Shown: positions 52,201 through 61,363 of the stretch, one piece after another
Position numbering within the stretch: the stretch's first letter is position 1
Layout: each line of letters opens with the position of its first letter
From: Lachancea dasiensis
Lineage: Eukaryota > Ascomycota > Saccharomycetes > Saccharomycetales > Saccharomycetaceae
DNA length: 64,000 nucleotides
Assembly: GCA_900074725.1 (NCBI GenBank)
Contig: LT598455.1
Location: forward strand, 931,802 to 995,801
Direction: 5' to 3'
The notes under the pieces: generated by a model
The model's input: the letters and a program-made list of their open reading frames with translations, nothing else
What the model was told of the DNA's origin: nothing
Database searches by the model: none
Position numbers and translations under genes: made by a program

Positions 52201-52543
52201 CGAAGCACAGGAGCGAGAGCGGTTTATATCGCTACCGCTCCACTGGGTCCCATGGGACGAAATTGAATTTCCCGAGAATTTAGTACCGTCTAAAGGCGCT
52301 TTAGAAGCCCAAATGGTGGAACTCAGTATGTGGTCCGAAAGAGCGCCGGGGGCAGCTCCCTCGCAATCAACTACAGCTGTGGGGGCTGTCGCCCGTCTTG
52401 GGACCTCTGAACCACGTGACCAAGGCACTCTGGATCACACCACACGAACAGTGCTTTCTTCTGTCAGTAAGGAGTTACCAGTCCGATTCAGGAATCGCCC
52501 TAGTATTAACGGTGCTCTAAAAGGCCCACTTCCGGCTTGGTAG
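49244..52543 (+). CDS. HOS4: Set3-complex ankyrin-repeat subunit Hos4
   Basis: A subunit of the Set3C histone deacetylase complex (1099 residues from this ATG, yeast 1083). An in-frame ATG at 49319 gives a start (then KENDNPSPVKRRSLSNYLLN) that aligns better with yeast Hos4, so the true protein may be 1074 residues. The first 380 residues are disordered and charged. Ankyrin repeats lie at about 387-490 (GNSSLHEAALNGHYDIVKLL, TPLIDAAANGHLDVVKILL) and about 624-660 (TPLMVALGRGHTGTVKLLLE). A Glu/Lys-rich coiled coil follows near 800-890, then a conserved C-terminal region with LPLHWVPWDEIEFP. Confidence 0.95.
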   Translation: MRYRVVQKELRLLLLGQRRREPIGSMGDGTGGRKENDNPSPVKRRSLSNYLLNIQKRRQQLEESAKAQPEISSKAPLNESIKSNSETDEAEETGAGRNPNNASITVNIKTPHDISPNEQQHALPTNTDWALKSLGSSQAERSSVAESKHGIVKSRSEDETQAPQNVARCDIEQPGSPPHSKLGTAVDLQPIERPPPVKIHEATNGQPERLSTTSLNTQNNVIEREERVKAKNDDKRKASNQAELLKSFSPNVTKESDVGTVLNQSQEDESELSEVESDAPTEPASPPKPRLGRLVRGDQLRSSPSRTVPHIPPTHSDESELSDLEDLNQPPISSSILHGDSPTHRSIVTLNSSPARLLKKSPKHMKSYVAVRKPQNIKKSGVHRDAGGRTKLQISCDKGKFDSAKKLIEEGYDVNDQDNAGNSSLHEAALNGHYDIVKLLLENGANVNIQSFEPIKDTPLIDAAANGHLDVVKILLKYNADPTIVNSKGLTAIESIEEDSDLDDDDLETVRSLKSELRRAARRLNSDDERRQRSSSANRHSDGDRSSSNVRLGDEFYWSDITSKVGREKLLRSSREGKLPYVGAYLENGGRVDLKSFLEAVKFGHEDIASLFLAFGAQTSMATRDGQTPLMVALGRGHTGTVKLLLEAGADPTARDKSGKSVLSYAQSSELGLASKGEIELIQNALEKHQPKAFAQTFWHDDEDNQAKDVSSSPQPLVPQKRTEVLDRDLGRESTSKLTPQELNSSRASSPAPVSSFFSSAPAKKPKLEASLSPGAVDTAFEVQRSQNGTPANSTTPRPAETAQEKEARLKAEEEYRLKRLSTKKRKEQELLNKLADDEKKRAEERDRKDAERLRRLQDEKAREAEKEAIERIRDEIDRRHLIRAQYPLGLRLVNFQTTDDLNSFLPVYYSVINTKRYVMDMHMCVLLKDVNFVARCSGGIIISAAHKLQMWNIYKFIFLLGGRGVTKSQVQRDLDALSFQSRAEFEAQERERFISLPLHWVPWDEIEFPENLVPSKGALEAQMVELSMWSERAPGAAPSQSTTAVGAVARLGTSEPRDQGTLDHTTRTVLSSVSKELPVRFRNRPSINGALKGPLPAW

Positions 52544-52618
52544 CGAGCTTCATTGAAGCAGGTACCGTATCCGAGTATCGCACCTCGTTATACATGACAA
52601 ATATATTTTCCCACCCTG

Positions 52619-52640
52619 TGATTGGCTCTTATTGATTGGT
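52619..52640 (+). promoter_or_regulatory. Paired CCAAT boxes in the COX5 promoter
   Basis: Two ATTGG sequences (complement of CCAAT) in the forms TGATTGGC (52619-52626) and TGATTGGT (52633-52640) lie 14 bp apart and about 165-185 bp upstream of the COX5 splice donor. The second fits the Hap2/3/4/5 consensus TNATTGGT exactly. In S. cerevisiae COX5A is activated by heme through this complex. Confidence 0.78.
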
Positions 52641-52803
52641 CAAAATTTGTATAGACCACACGATACGAAATTTTTCAGTAACATTGGAATAGGAAGAATA
52701 TTCAGCTTGGATCCCATATAATCCTCTCGACTTCTCAAAAGCCGCAGAACCCGAAATTTCAAGGTGAACCAGAACTGAATTCAATCCGGATTACCATAAT
52801 ATA

Positions 52804-53574
52804 AGTATGTGGCAATGACTAAGCAAAGGTTGAATGTTGAGAGATGGCAGAGGACATTTGGGCGAGAAACTTTCCTTGGAGACCGCACGAAAAGCAGACC
52901 ACAGTTTTGAACATGCGACCGGCCGACAGTGTGGAAGGTCTGATGAAAAATGCGTCGCGCATGTCGTCTTTCCCTTTTACGTGGAGGCTTGGCTATGTTG
53001 TTTTTTGTACTCCGCAGGTCAGCAATTGCTATAATCGCCAGAGCAAGCGGTCGCTCTATGTTTTTGAATTTCTCTGCTGTCCTCCAAGCACCCATGAGCA
53101 ATTACTAACGTTTCTTAAACAGTGTTGCGCTCGTCGTTCACCAAAGTGGCTCGTGTAGCGCCCGTGAGATTCGCACAAACACAAGCAGTTTCCAAGGCTG
53201 CCATTGTCGACCTACACAGCAGATGGGAAGACCTACCATCTGTCGAGCAGCAGGAGCTAGTCTCCAAATTGACTGAGCGTCAAAAACTCCCATGGGCCCA
53301 ATTGACCGAGACCGAAAAGCAGGCCGCTTGGTACATCTCTTATGGTGAATGGGGACCAAGAAGACCTGTGCATGCCAAAGGGGACGGTGCTTACATAGCC
53401 AAGGGTGTTGTTGTTGGACTTGTTGGATCCGTGGCTCTTTTCGCCTTGATCAGACAATTCGGTGGTGAAGAGCCAAAGACTATGACAAAGGAATGGCAAT
53501 TGAAGTCTGACGAATACCTAAAGTCTAAGAACGCCAACCCATGGGGTGGTTACTCTCAGGTCCAGTCCAAATAA
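52804..53574 (+). CDS. COX5A: Cytochrome c oxidase subunit 5, with an intron that splits the start codon
   Basis: Subunit V of mitochondrial cytochrome c oxidase (151 residues after splicing). The frame of exon 2 (53123-53574) has no ATG in the right place; it begins TG TTG CGC. Joining the A at 52804, just before a GTATGT donor, to 53123 makes ATG TTG CGC, giving MLRSSFTKVARVAPVRFAQT, which matches yeast Cox5 N-termini. A matrix presequence is followed by the conserved RWEDLPSVEQQ, KLPWAQLT, WYISYGEWGPRRPV, one inner-membrane helix (GVVVGLVGSVALFALI) and the family C-terminus NANPWGGYSQVQSK. It is the single orthologue of COX5A (YNL052W, no intron) and COX5B (YIL111W, which has an intron at its start). 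Confidence 0.95.
52805..53122 (+). other. COX5 intron between A and TG of the start codon
   Basis: The donor GTATGT is at 52805-52810, the branch site TACTAAC at 53103-53109 and the acceptor CAG ends at 53122, 13 nt after the branch site. Length is 318 nt. The preceding leader back to about 52680 contains no ATG, and the first ATG in unspliced RNA opens a frame of only three codons, so translation depends on splicing. Confidence 0.92.
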
Positions 53575-54047
53575 GCATGTTACCACCAATTTTACTACTA
53601 TTCAACAATAGCAGCTTCATTTTTTGCGAAGTTTTTCGGGCTACTGGCACCGGAAAACTGAGTGGGCGCATATTCATTCAACAACATCCATAGAGTGGTC
53701 TTCCAAACATTGAAGAGCTCGCCGATTCGTAAGTCCGAGAGTCACCTATGTTTTTTATTTAAATGAGAAGAAACAATACAATAAAGGAAACAAAATAATC
53801 TTGAACAAGCTTAGCATAAGTTCTTACATACATCTTGAATTCAACCCTAAATTGAATTGTTGCACGGCTTGAGCGTGTAAGTCCACGTTTGTCCCGACCA
53901 AATTCCTTTACCATTTGGATCGCGGGCTTTTACTGGCTTTGCTAACTTGAAAAATTTAAGAGTCACTAATTACTACTTGGCCTGCAGAGCTCATCGCACA
54001 TATTTGGTGCAACCTTCAGAAGCACAGAGCAGGATCTGATACCTATC
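53575..54047. other. Spacer between COX5 and HPM1
   Basis: 473 bp, AT-rich, no gene seen. It should contain the COX5 3' end and the HPM1 promoter. Confidence 0.55.
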
Positions 54048-55178
54048 ATGGCATTCCAGTTTGGATTTTCTGGACAAGATTTAAGCGACGATGAATTGAG
54101 CGACCATCGGCAGTGTTCTCAAGACAGCCCTGGCATGATTGGCGAAGCGGAGAAGCCAGCATGTAACCCACTAGACTCCCCCAATCTACAGTCGTCAGTC
54201 TTCAAGCAACCAGCTTGGGAAGATCTGGGTGCAATTTTGGAAAGTCTCGTTAATGTCAGGATTTCATTTGAAAAGATTCTAACTCCGCAATGTGGGATCC
54301 CGCTGTATCGGCGGGAACTTTTCGATGTCAAACATCAACTTATGACAGAGGCAGACGACGAGGCAAGCGTGCATAGTAGTGTAGAGCTAGAGATTTTAAT
54401 GGGTGAAACGAATGAAGATGTACGCCGAAATGTTTACGAAGGGGGCCTAAAGTCGTGGGAGTGCTCGATTGATCTTGTCGATGCTTTGTCTTTAAGCCTT
54501 AGTGAAAGCATTCGGTCAAGTACGATCTTGGAGCTTGGATGTGGTACATCTCTGCCGACTGAATATCTATTCGCACAATTGCTACAAAACAAGGGCCAAA
54601 GGTGTAATGCAAACATATATTTGGCTGATTACAATGAATCCGTGCTGCGTTTAGTGTCAATTCCAAATTTAGTACTTACGTGGGCGGTAGTGACTCTAAG
54701 CTCTCAAGAACTGACTGAATTACAGAAACATGAAGACCCCAATACCCCTGTTGCCGAGGGCGAGCTTTTATTGACAAAGGCTCTGCTTCGCAAATTTGCA
54801 CAGGACATATCTGCCAAAGGTGTCCACTTGAACCTTTTATCGGGCGCATGGGGGCGCGATTTCTGCAACATTCTACTTCCGCGACTACCAGAAACGAGCT
54901 CAGAACTCCTAATATTGTCGTCTGAGACAATATATCAACCTGAAACGCTCCCAGTGATCTCAGAAGTCATCCTGGAACTTCTGCAGTCAAAACCCGGTGC
55001 AAGAGCATTAGTGGCCGCCAAGGATATATACTTTGGAGTTGGAGGTAGCGTTATTGAGTTTCAAAACTACATCCACGACAAAATACAGAGCCGCTCTCTA
55101 AATCTGGTTCAACAGACCAGCAAAATCCAGGCTGGTCTTAAAAGGTCTATAGTATCTATTCACCAAAAAGAGCAATAG
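54048..55178 (+). CDS. HPM1: Protein-histidine N-methyltransferase of ribosomal protein L3
   Basis: A seven-strand methyltransferase of the METTL18 type which, in yeast, methylates a histidine of Rpl3 (376 residues, yeast 377). The N-terminus is MAFQFGFSGQDLSDDE. The substrate-recognition segment includes LYRRELFDVKHQLM. The SAM site is the family form ILELGCGTSLPTEYLF (around 163-178), and DVRRNVYEGGLKSWECSIDL just before it is a strong family mark. A further conserved segment is LSSETIYQPETLPVI. In S. cerevisiae HPM1 (YIL110W) follows COX5B directly, as it does here. Confidence 0.95.
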   Translation: MAFQFGFSGQDLSDDELSDHRQCSQDSPGMIGEAEKPACNPLDSPNLQSSVFKQPAWEDLGAILESLVNVRISFEKILTPQCGIPLYRRELFDVKHQLMTEADDEASVHSSVELEILMGETNEDVRRNVYEGGLKSWECSIDLVDALSLSLSESIRSSTILELGCGTSLPTEYLFAQLLQNKGQRCNANIYLADYNESVLRLVSIPNLVLTWAVVTLSSQELTELQKHEDPNTPVAEGELLLTKALLRKFAQDISAKGVHLNLLSGAWGRDFCNILLPRLPETSSELLILSSETIYQPETLPVISEVILELLQSKPGARALVAAKDIYFGVGGSVIEFQNYIHDKIQSRSLNLVQQTSKIQAGLKRSIVSIHQKEQ

Positions 55179-55417
55179 AGGAAATTATTGAAGGGTTGTC
55201 TTAGGCTTCGTATTTCTAAGGTCATAGAACTTTAAAATAATCTAACGTATTTGACCAGTTCTAGTTATAATATTAGTTTATATCAGGCGATTCGAAGTCA
55301 TCTCAAGATGTGTTATTGTTTTTGTTGTTAAATAACTTTATAAACTTTCAAGAAATTGTTGTGCCACCAAGTTCAAATGACTACGATCAAGTTCAATTTA
55401 CGTGCTGCTCAGCCAGC

Positions 55418-56578
55418 ATGACTAACAAGAAATATCTCAAAGATTTTGAAGAGTATCTGGCTGATGACTTCAATGCTGTTCGAGCTTGTTCTGAGCTAAT
55501 CAAGGCGTCTAATGTTGATCCAGAATCTTCAGAACTCGACTTGGTAACGTCAATAAAAAAGGTGGGATATAACATTGACGAAGTCGATAAAAGAATCGAG
55601 AGCGTAATAAAGGCAAACTCTCTAAATTTGGTTGACGTCTTCGATAATCGGAAGTTAGCACAAGAGAAAAGTCGCGAGTCTTTGAGTTCCAGTGTCGAGT
55701 ACTTGAGCATGTCATACAGTAGGCTCGAGAAAGACGTGTTGAAGCCCTACGAACAGTGCACCCAGTTGCAAGCAGCATTGAGTAAGATTCACCAAACCTC
55801 CAGCCTTTTAAGAGATGTTTTGATCTTCATGCATCTAGTGAGACAGATCGCACAGAATACTATATCTGCATCCGAAAAGGAAATACCAGATCAAAACCTT
55901 TTAATACTAGCTTCGATACATTCGCAGATTCAAATGGAGCTAAGCTCCAATCCAAGCATGAGGGCCTTGCGACTAGTTAAAAAACATGAGTTAGAAACAG
56001 TTGGTCCTAGCCGTCGCGAAACACTCAGAGTTTTAACAGAAACACTTCTCCGGTATTGTGGTGAATCTTCAAATCCTCAGGAGCAGCACGATACCGGCCG
56101 GCTGCTTTCTGCTCTTTATAAGCTGTCACAGAAAGATTTCATTAGCACAATCGATAAAGTGGTACAACTGAGGGTCAATTCCAGTTGTCAAACCCTTTCT
56201 AAAACTATAACGTCCATCAGAAATTTTCCACACGCCTTGCAGGAAGCCATCGTCCAAGCCCACCAACTAGCAAATGTAGAGGACACGCTTCGAATGACCC
56301 CCGCGGAGAACACCAATCTGCTTCAAGAGCACTCATCTCACAAAAAATATGCGTCGCTAACTCACATATTTTGGAATCGTGTTGCGAAGTCATTTAAAAG
56401 AGATTTCGAGATATCCTATCATAGAGGTGGCCCTGTGGGCAAATCACTAGCCTCTAACTCCAAAATGATTATTGACAGTATTGAGGAAATGATAGCGCGG
56501 GAATCTGCAAAAGGCAGGGCCGAACTAGAACAAATGCGTGACTCTGTATCCATTATACGTGTACAGACTACAAAATGA
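55418..56578 (+). CDS. COG5: COG complex subunit 5
   Basis: A lobe B subunit of the conserved oligomeric Golgi tethering complex, needed for retrograde traffic within the Golgi (386 residues, yeast 403). The start is the ATG at 55418 (MTNKKYLKDFEEYLADDFNA); the frame extends upstream only to a GTG. The protein is almost wholly helical with coiled-coil stretches. The N-terminal block LRDVLIFMHLVRQI and GPSRRETLRVLTETLL are typical. It converges with the YNL050C-like gene with 82 bp between stops, matching YNL051W/YNL050C. Confidence 0.92.
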   Translation: MTNKKYLKDFEEYLADDFNAVRACSELIKASNVDPESSELDLVTSIKKVGYNIDEVDKRIESVIKANSLNLVDVFDNRKLAQEKSRESLSSSVEYLSMSYSRLEKDVLKPYEQCTQLQAALSKIHQTSSLLRDVLIFMHLVRQIAQNTISASEKEIPDQNLLILASIHSQIQMELSSNPSMRALRLVKKHELETVGPSRRETLRVLTETLLRYCGESSNPQEQHDTGRLLSALYKLSQKDFISTIDKVVQLRVNSSCQTLSKTITSIRNFPHALQEAIVQAHQLANVEDTLRMTPAENTNLLQEHSSHKKYASLTHIFWNRVAKSFKRDFEISYHRGGPVGKSLASNSKMIIDSIEEMIARESAKGRAELEQMRDSVSIIRVQTTK

Positions 56579-56660
56579 AGAGAAGTGCAAAAAAGGAGCG
56601 GATGAGTTGGGTAGCAGATTGAACCGAAAACACCAACATTCGTACTCAAATATCGCAGTA

Positions 56661-57435
56661 TTATTCTGTGCGAAAGCGTGGGGCTGGCTTTACATCCGGT
56701 GCAGCTGACTTCTTGTTTTTCTTGCCGCCCCGTTTGTGGAATTTTTTCTTTGCTAGTTTCTTCACCTCCTTGAGTTGCTGTGCGCGGCTCTGATCTCGTT
56801 CTGCACCGAGTTTTCTAGCTTCACGCTGCTTTTTCCCTGGTCTCCTGCGTTTGGCTTTCAGCGCTCGCAGACGTTCGAGTTCAATTTTCTCATTATGCTT
56901 GTTGACGTCTAGAAAACGATTCTTGAATGGCGCGGACCTAGAGCCACATTCTTCCAGGATATCCTTCAGTTCGAGCGCACTTCTTTCAAACTTGATAAGC
57001 TCCTGCGTTGTGTATTTAGCAAAATAATAGCTCTGGGGTCTTTCCTGTCGAACTATATCGGGCGATGGTTCTCTCAATGAGACCTTCATCAGCCTCGAAG
57101 AGCTGCGGCCTCTATTGTCGCTATCGTTGTCTCTAATTTTGACGTCAACTTCTGTCGACTTGACCTTGCTTTCGGCTATGCCAAAGGAAAACAATGGGAA
57201 GTCGTATTCATCTTGAAAAGACTCCTTATTATCCGTATCTGCTGATGGTTCCACAGAGACAAATTCTAGTTCGGGAATCAATCCGTCATGGCTGCTGGGT
57301 GGTTGGGATTCCTGAGCATCATCAGAGTCGAATAATTCTTTCCGTGATACACTGAGCGATGCCAAATTAGTATTGTGTTGCAAAGCAAATAGGCATTAAA
57401 GTTTATTATTTAGCTTACTGTTTGGTAGTCTCCAT
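56661..57435 (-). CDS. YNL050C-like basic protein with one small intron
   Basis: Unknown function; identified by synteny and by its gene structure, since YNL050C is an intron-containing gene next to COG5. Exon 2 (57351-56661) has no usable ATG near its start. Exon 1 (57435-57419) codes METTK plus CA. Splicing joins CA to T, restoring His and giving METTKHVSRKELFDSDDAQE, a 235-residue protein. The body is acidic and Ser-rich (ELEFVSVEPSADTDNKES). The C-terminus is very basic (KAKRRRPGKKQREARKLGAE, KKFHKRGGKKNKKSA), suggesting a nuclear or nucleolar RNA-associated protein. That location is inference. Confidence 0.82.
57352..57418 (-). other. Predicted 67-nt intron of the YNL050C-like gene
   Basis: On the minus strand the donor is GTAAGC (57418-57413), an uncommon variant of GTATGT. 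The branch site is TACTAAT (57372-57366) and the acceptor CAG ends at 57352. The intron keeps the reading frame and supplies the only reasonable start codon. Confidence 0.8.
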
Positions 57436-57839
57436 TGCTTGGCGAAAGACCCTATCTGGTCGTCATGTCATCTCTTGTCAGTTAATGTCGATTCAAGTAA
57501 GTCAGTCGACTAATACATAAAAAATTGACGACCGTCATATGATCGAGACACTCAGTAAGAAGATTGACTAGAAGACGCCACGGGTGTCAGGAATACTGTA
57601 CAATGATCAGACTTTGGAATTGAGCTCAAGGCAGTTTGGTTTCCTACGGACGGATTTGGAGCGGGTTACTTACTCTTGATATTATTATAAAGGAAGCTGG
57701 ATTTATAACCGCACGCCCGAAGCGATGCTGTGCGGCTTCGTTTTAAAGTACAGTCTATCTAAGCTGCGAAGAGCGCTTATATGTGTGGGATCGTTGTGCC
57801 ACCAAAAAGCATTCCTTAGAACTGCTTTCTGAGGTAAAA
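57436..57839. other. Spacer between SEC24 and the YNL050C-like gene
   Basis: 404 bp with no gene seen. It holds the SEC24-side promoter of the YNL050C-like gene and the SEC24 3' end. Confidence 0.5.
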
Positions 57840-60542
57840 TCACTTGCTGATTCTTGTCTTCATGTTCTGCAAAAATTCGCGATAAGATTGACTGTTGAGA
57901 ATTTTGTCCTCCACTAAAGTGCTCGTGGCCCACAATCTCAAGGTCGCTACTTCTCTAGCCGAGGCGTGGTTGACAGGTTCGCTCAATGACGCCCCACGAA
58001 CGATGTATAGAGGTTGGTAAGTGATGACATCGGCATGCTCACGTAATTTAGAAACAACATTTCTTACTCTGGCATTGAATTCGGAACCTTCCAATACAGG
58101 TAACTCTTGTTTGCCAATCGGAATCTCCAAAATATCAGGGGTACCAAAAACGTCCATTGTCAGCTCGTTCACAGCATCTCCACCAACCCACAAAAATAGC
58201 TCCGTGCTGTTGTCGATGAGATAAAGACCATAACGCTCTAATAATGAAGATGTTGCATTGATGCGCTCGGGTAGCACGACCTCGCCTTGCTCGTTTGGCA
58301 AGCCTGCGTCATCAGGCATGTCATGCAAAGAGTAGACCTTGGCGTAGATGTTCTTAATCACATATGGAAGGGGATTGGATTCCAAAAAGTTGAGCGCGGC
58401 AGCTCTGTGATCACTAGGCACCAAACCAGCGCGGAAAGCCATGTGTTTCGTCAAAGAATGCATTAATAGGGGCAGCATTCTCAAGTTAGCACTCAGTCTC
58501 AATGGAGCGCCTCCAGCGGTGTTCGAGACCACTATCTCCTTCTTATATGTTGCTAATATCTCTTGGACGGATCTATTCAAAGACTCGCGGGCCTCTTCGA
58601 GATTACTGTACGCCTTCTCGATTGCTTTTTGGGAAAAGAATGCAGTGATGGCTAACTGGTCTGCAGACGCATACGTTTCTGCCAAAGAATCTGTGGTTGG
58701 GATGGCCAAAGTAATGACCCTAATTCTACGTTGCCCAGTGTTCAATGACAGTAGAACAGCGATTTGCAGGTAGGCGTAATCACGGACCAGCTGCTCATCT
58801 ATGCTAACTTCAAAAACGTAAGATTGGTCTCTTGGAAAAGTGGGGAACGCACACAAATCAGAGGATCTGTTGAAGAAGTGACCGTAGAATCTTGTCATTC
58901 TCAAACCGGATGATCCACGCGCTCTCATGACAGCCTCCATGGACAGGTCCATAGTCAAGTGCTTAGAAAACTCTTTCGTGAACTTCGTCACATCTGTGAG
59001 CTTAGCAGCAGACCAACCAGGGTAAAAATGTGTTTGTCCTGCGGTGAACCGCGATAGGTTCGACAATGATGCAACATCAATATAGTCCTCAGTAGCCAGA
59101 AAGAGATCGATAGTAATTTGATTTTTGTTACAATCAATTGTGAAATTTTTGTAGAAAGAGTCCTGACAGCTTAGTAACTGAGATGCTTCCTTTGGCGTGT
59201 TTGCAACACCCGTTTCATTACGCTTTTGCAGTTTCCCAATTCCCGAATTTGGCAAAGTTGAAGAAACTACGATAATTTTACCCCCAACACCTTTGATGAG
59301 GTTGAAAGCAGCTTTCAAAGCAGGTCCTAGGGCCAATTTTGACATGATGTTGAACTGAAAGATTTCTGGAAGTTGACTCAACAACTTCTCGATATTTGAT
59401 CTGCAATCTTGTAAAGACACATACATGGAGCTGGGCATAGGAAGGAATGGTTCGTCCAAATCCACTACATCCAGCATTTTGATTTGGTCACTTTCCTCGT
59501 CCAACGGAATAGAGAAATAATGGATGGAGTTGTCAACTGCCAAAATGGTGATTCTAGTTCTTTGGTCATGATTTGGTAGTGTGTCCAGTGTCTCCAACAA
59601 GGTTCTTGCGGCGGTCGCGAGAAGGCCATTTTTAATAGCGTTCTGCGAAACATCGAGAATAAACGCGTATGAGGAAGGTGGTGGTTGTCTTGCAGCGTAC
59701 TCTTTGGGAGCCAAGTACTCAACCACGGCGTGTTGCATCTCATTTCTTTCGTATCGATTAACAGGAAGACCTTGCTGAGACGCGTCAAAGGCCATAGGAA
59801 CATCATTGGCCAGGTTACAGAAGTTACATCTCCATCTGCGGCCGCCATCAACAAAAGTTACGAATGGGTTGATGTAGGAGCGGCACCGACGACATCTGAC
59901 AACCAAACCATCGGAATTGAGTGGTACCTGACACTCCGAGTCTTGCAAGTTCAAATAAGGTCTGATTACCAAACCCAAAGGTAATTTGGACTTTTTCAGC
60001 AAGGAGTTGGATTTCGGAATTGCATTCAGTGTGCAGCGGACATAATCAGATGAAGCATTGGCTGTTTCGACGGGAACCACAAACTTTTCGGGTGGTACCA
60101 TGAGTGGCGGTGGAGGCAATTCTAAATCCGACACAGGTGGGGGCAGCTCCGTCAACAAGTCGATCGGGTACAATTGGTTCATGGGCCTGCCCACAGAGAC
60201 CGGTTGTTGCTGCCCGTACACGGGATTACCAGCACTGGGAGAGTTGTAATCGTTGATCTGTTGAGGAGTTCCTAGACCCGCATTCTGAGCCAAAGTAGGG
60301 TCCATAACTGGCACATTGTGCAAATGCATACCGGCCATGGCTTGAGAAGCATGGTCGACTTGTTGGTGAAGTTGTTGTTGCAACTGCTGCTGTGCTGGAG
60401 TCAAAAACTGGGGCTGCTGGTTGGTAACAGGCGTCTGGATCTGGGAAGGGTGATCCTGACCCAGTACGGGCGAATTGGCTGGATTCACACCTTGTCCAAA
60501 CTGAAACTGAGCTTGCGGGTATACACGCTTCCTGTGAGACAT
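57840..60542 (-). CDS. SEC24: COPII coat cargo-binding subunit Sec24
   Basis: The cargo adaptor of the COPII coat at ER exit sites (900 residues, yeast Sec24 926). The start MSHRKRVYPQAQFQFGQG matches yeast Sec24. A Gln/Pro-rich N-terminal region leads to MNQLYPIDLLTELPPP, then the zinc finger with cysteines at about 217, 220, 239 and 242 (RCRRC and WRCNFC). The trunk vWA-like domain follows (SYAFILDVSQNAIKNGLL), then a beta-sandwich, helical domain and C-terminal gelsolin repeat (YGLYLIDNSTELFLWVGGDA). It ends YREFLQNMKTRISK. It represents both SEC24 (YIL109C) and SFB2 (YNL049C) of S. cerevisiae. It is divergent from the metzincin gene. Confidence 0.97.
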   Translation of the reverse strand: MSHRKRVYPQAQFQFGQGVNPANSPVLGQDHPSQIQTPVTNQQPQFLTPAQQQLQQQLHQQVDHASQAMAGMHLHNVPVMDPTLAQNAGLGTPQQINDYNSPSAGNPVYGQQQPVSVGRPMNQLYPIDLLTELPPPVSDLELPPPPLMVPPEKFVVPVETANASSDYVRCTLNAIPKSNSLLKKSKLPLGLVIRPYLNLQDSECQVPLNSDGLVVRCRRCRSYINPFVTFVDGGRRWRCNFCNLANDVPMAFDASQQGLPVNRYERNEMQHAVVEYLAPKEYAARQPPPSSYAFILDVSQNAIKNGLLATAARTLLETLDTLPNHDQRTRITILAVDNSIHYFSIPLDEESDQIKMLDVVDLDEPFLPMPSSMYVSLQDCRSNIEKLLSQLPEIFQFNIMSKLALGPALKAAFNLIKGVGGKIIVVSSTLPNSGIGKLQKRNETGVANTPKEASQLLSCQDSFYKNFTIDCNKNQITIDLFLATEDYIDVASLSNLSRFTAGQTHFYPGWSAAKLTDVTKFTKEFSKHLTMDLSMEAVMRARGSSGLRMTRFYGHFFNRSSDLCAFPTFPRDQSYVFEVSIDEQLVRDYAYLQIAVLLSLNTGQRRIRVITLAIPTTDSLAETYASADQLAITAFFSQKAIEKAYSNLEEARESLNRSVQEILATYKKEIVVSNTAGGAPLRLSANLRMLPLLMHSLTKHMAFRAGLVPSDHRAAALNFLESNPLPYVIKNIYAKVYSLHDMPDDAGLPNEQGEVVLPERINATSSLLERYGLYLIDNSTELFLWVGGDAVNELTMDVFGTPDILEIPIGKQELPVLEGSEFNARVRNVVSKLREHADVITYQPLYIVRGASLSEPVNHASAREVATLRLWATSTLVEDKILNSQSYREFLQNMKTRISK

Positions 60543-61363
60543 TTCAGGCCCGAGAACGATAGAACTTTACGCGACTTCTCTCTCTCTTCAGTTGCAGGAA
60601 GGTCAATGTTTAGGTTTGCCACCTGTCTTTTTCCTGATAGATACTGGAGAATTATCGTTCAAAGGCATAAAAGCTCGAGTAGACAAACGATCGGATAAAA
60701 TGAACAGAAAAACGAGTGGCTGGCGCGAATAACTCGAATGGTATCGCCGCATCCTTAGCACCTTGCTTCCATAAAACCAGATGGGCGTGTGTCTTGGGTA
60801 CTTTTATAATATAGGACGCTGCTTGGAATTTCCGGGGCTTTAAATACTTACGATACGAGGCCCCAAGCATGTTGGAACGGGAAGTTCAGGTACTGACAGC
60901 TCTGTGCTAGCAATTGAGACCTCAGAGCTCGCTTCTCGAAGTTGATTAGTACATGTCTTGAAATGCGCTTGGGGAAAAACACACGTTGCGTGTAATTCTA
61001 AAAAATGGTTGATTGATTGATCAGATCATAGAATACTGACAAGAAAGATAGTATAGTAATAAGCCTCCAATCTACCCGGAAGTCCCAGGCGAACGTTTAA
61101 GCCTCCGGCATAAGCTTGGGCTACGCCGATCTGCCTAATGCTTCGCAGAGACCATCTTTTGTTCACGTGCCAGTCCTCGAGCTCTTTATTAAGGTAAGCT
61201 TCAATCGAATTGAATATTATAGAGGACAGTTGGAGACCCTACCAAAAGCGCTCTGTGACTCTCTTGGTAACTCCAACCTGTCAGTTTCCAGTCTTCTTCA
61301 TCTTGGATCTTATAGAACTTCAATTTTATTTTACTAACGCACGTTATCCTCGAATTGTTGTAA
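60543..61363. other. Divergent promoter region between SEC24 and the metzincin gene
   Basis: 821 bp without a supported gene. A TACTAAC at 61332-61338 lies 26 bp before the downstream ATG; see the rejected list for why no intron is called. Confidence 0.5.
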
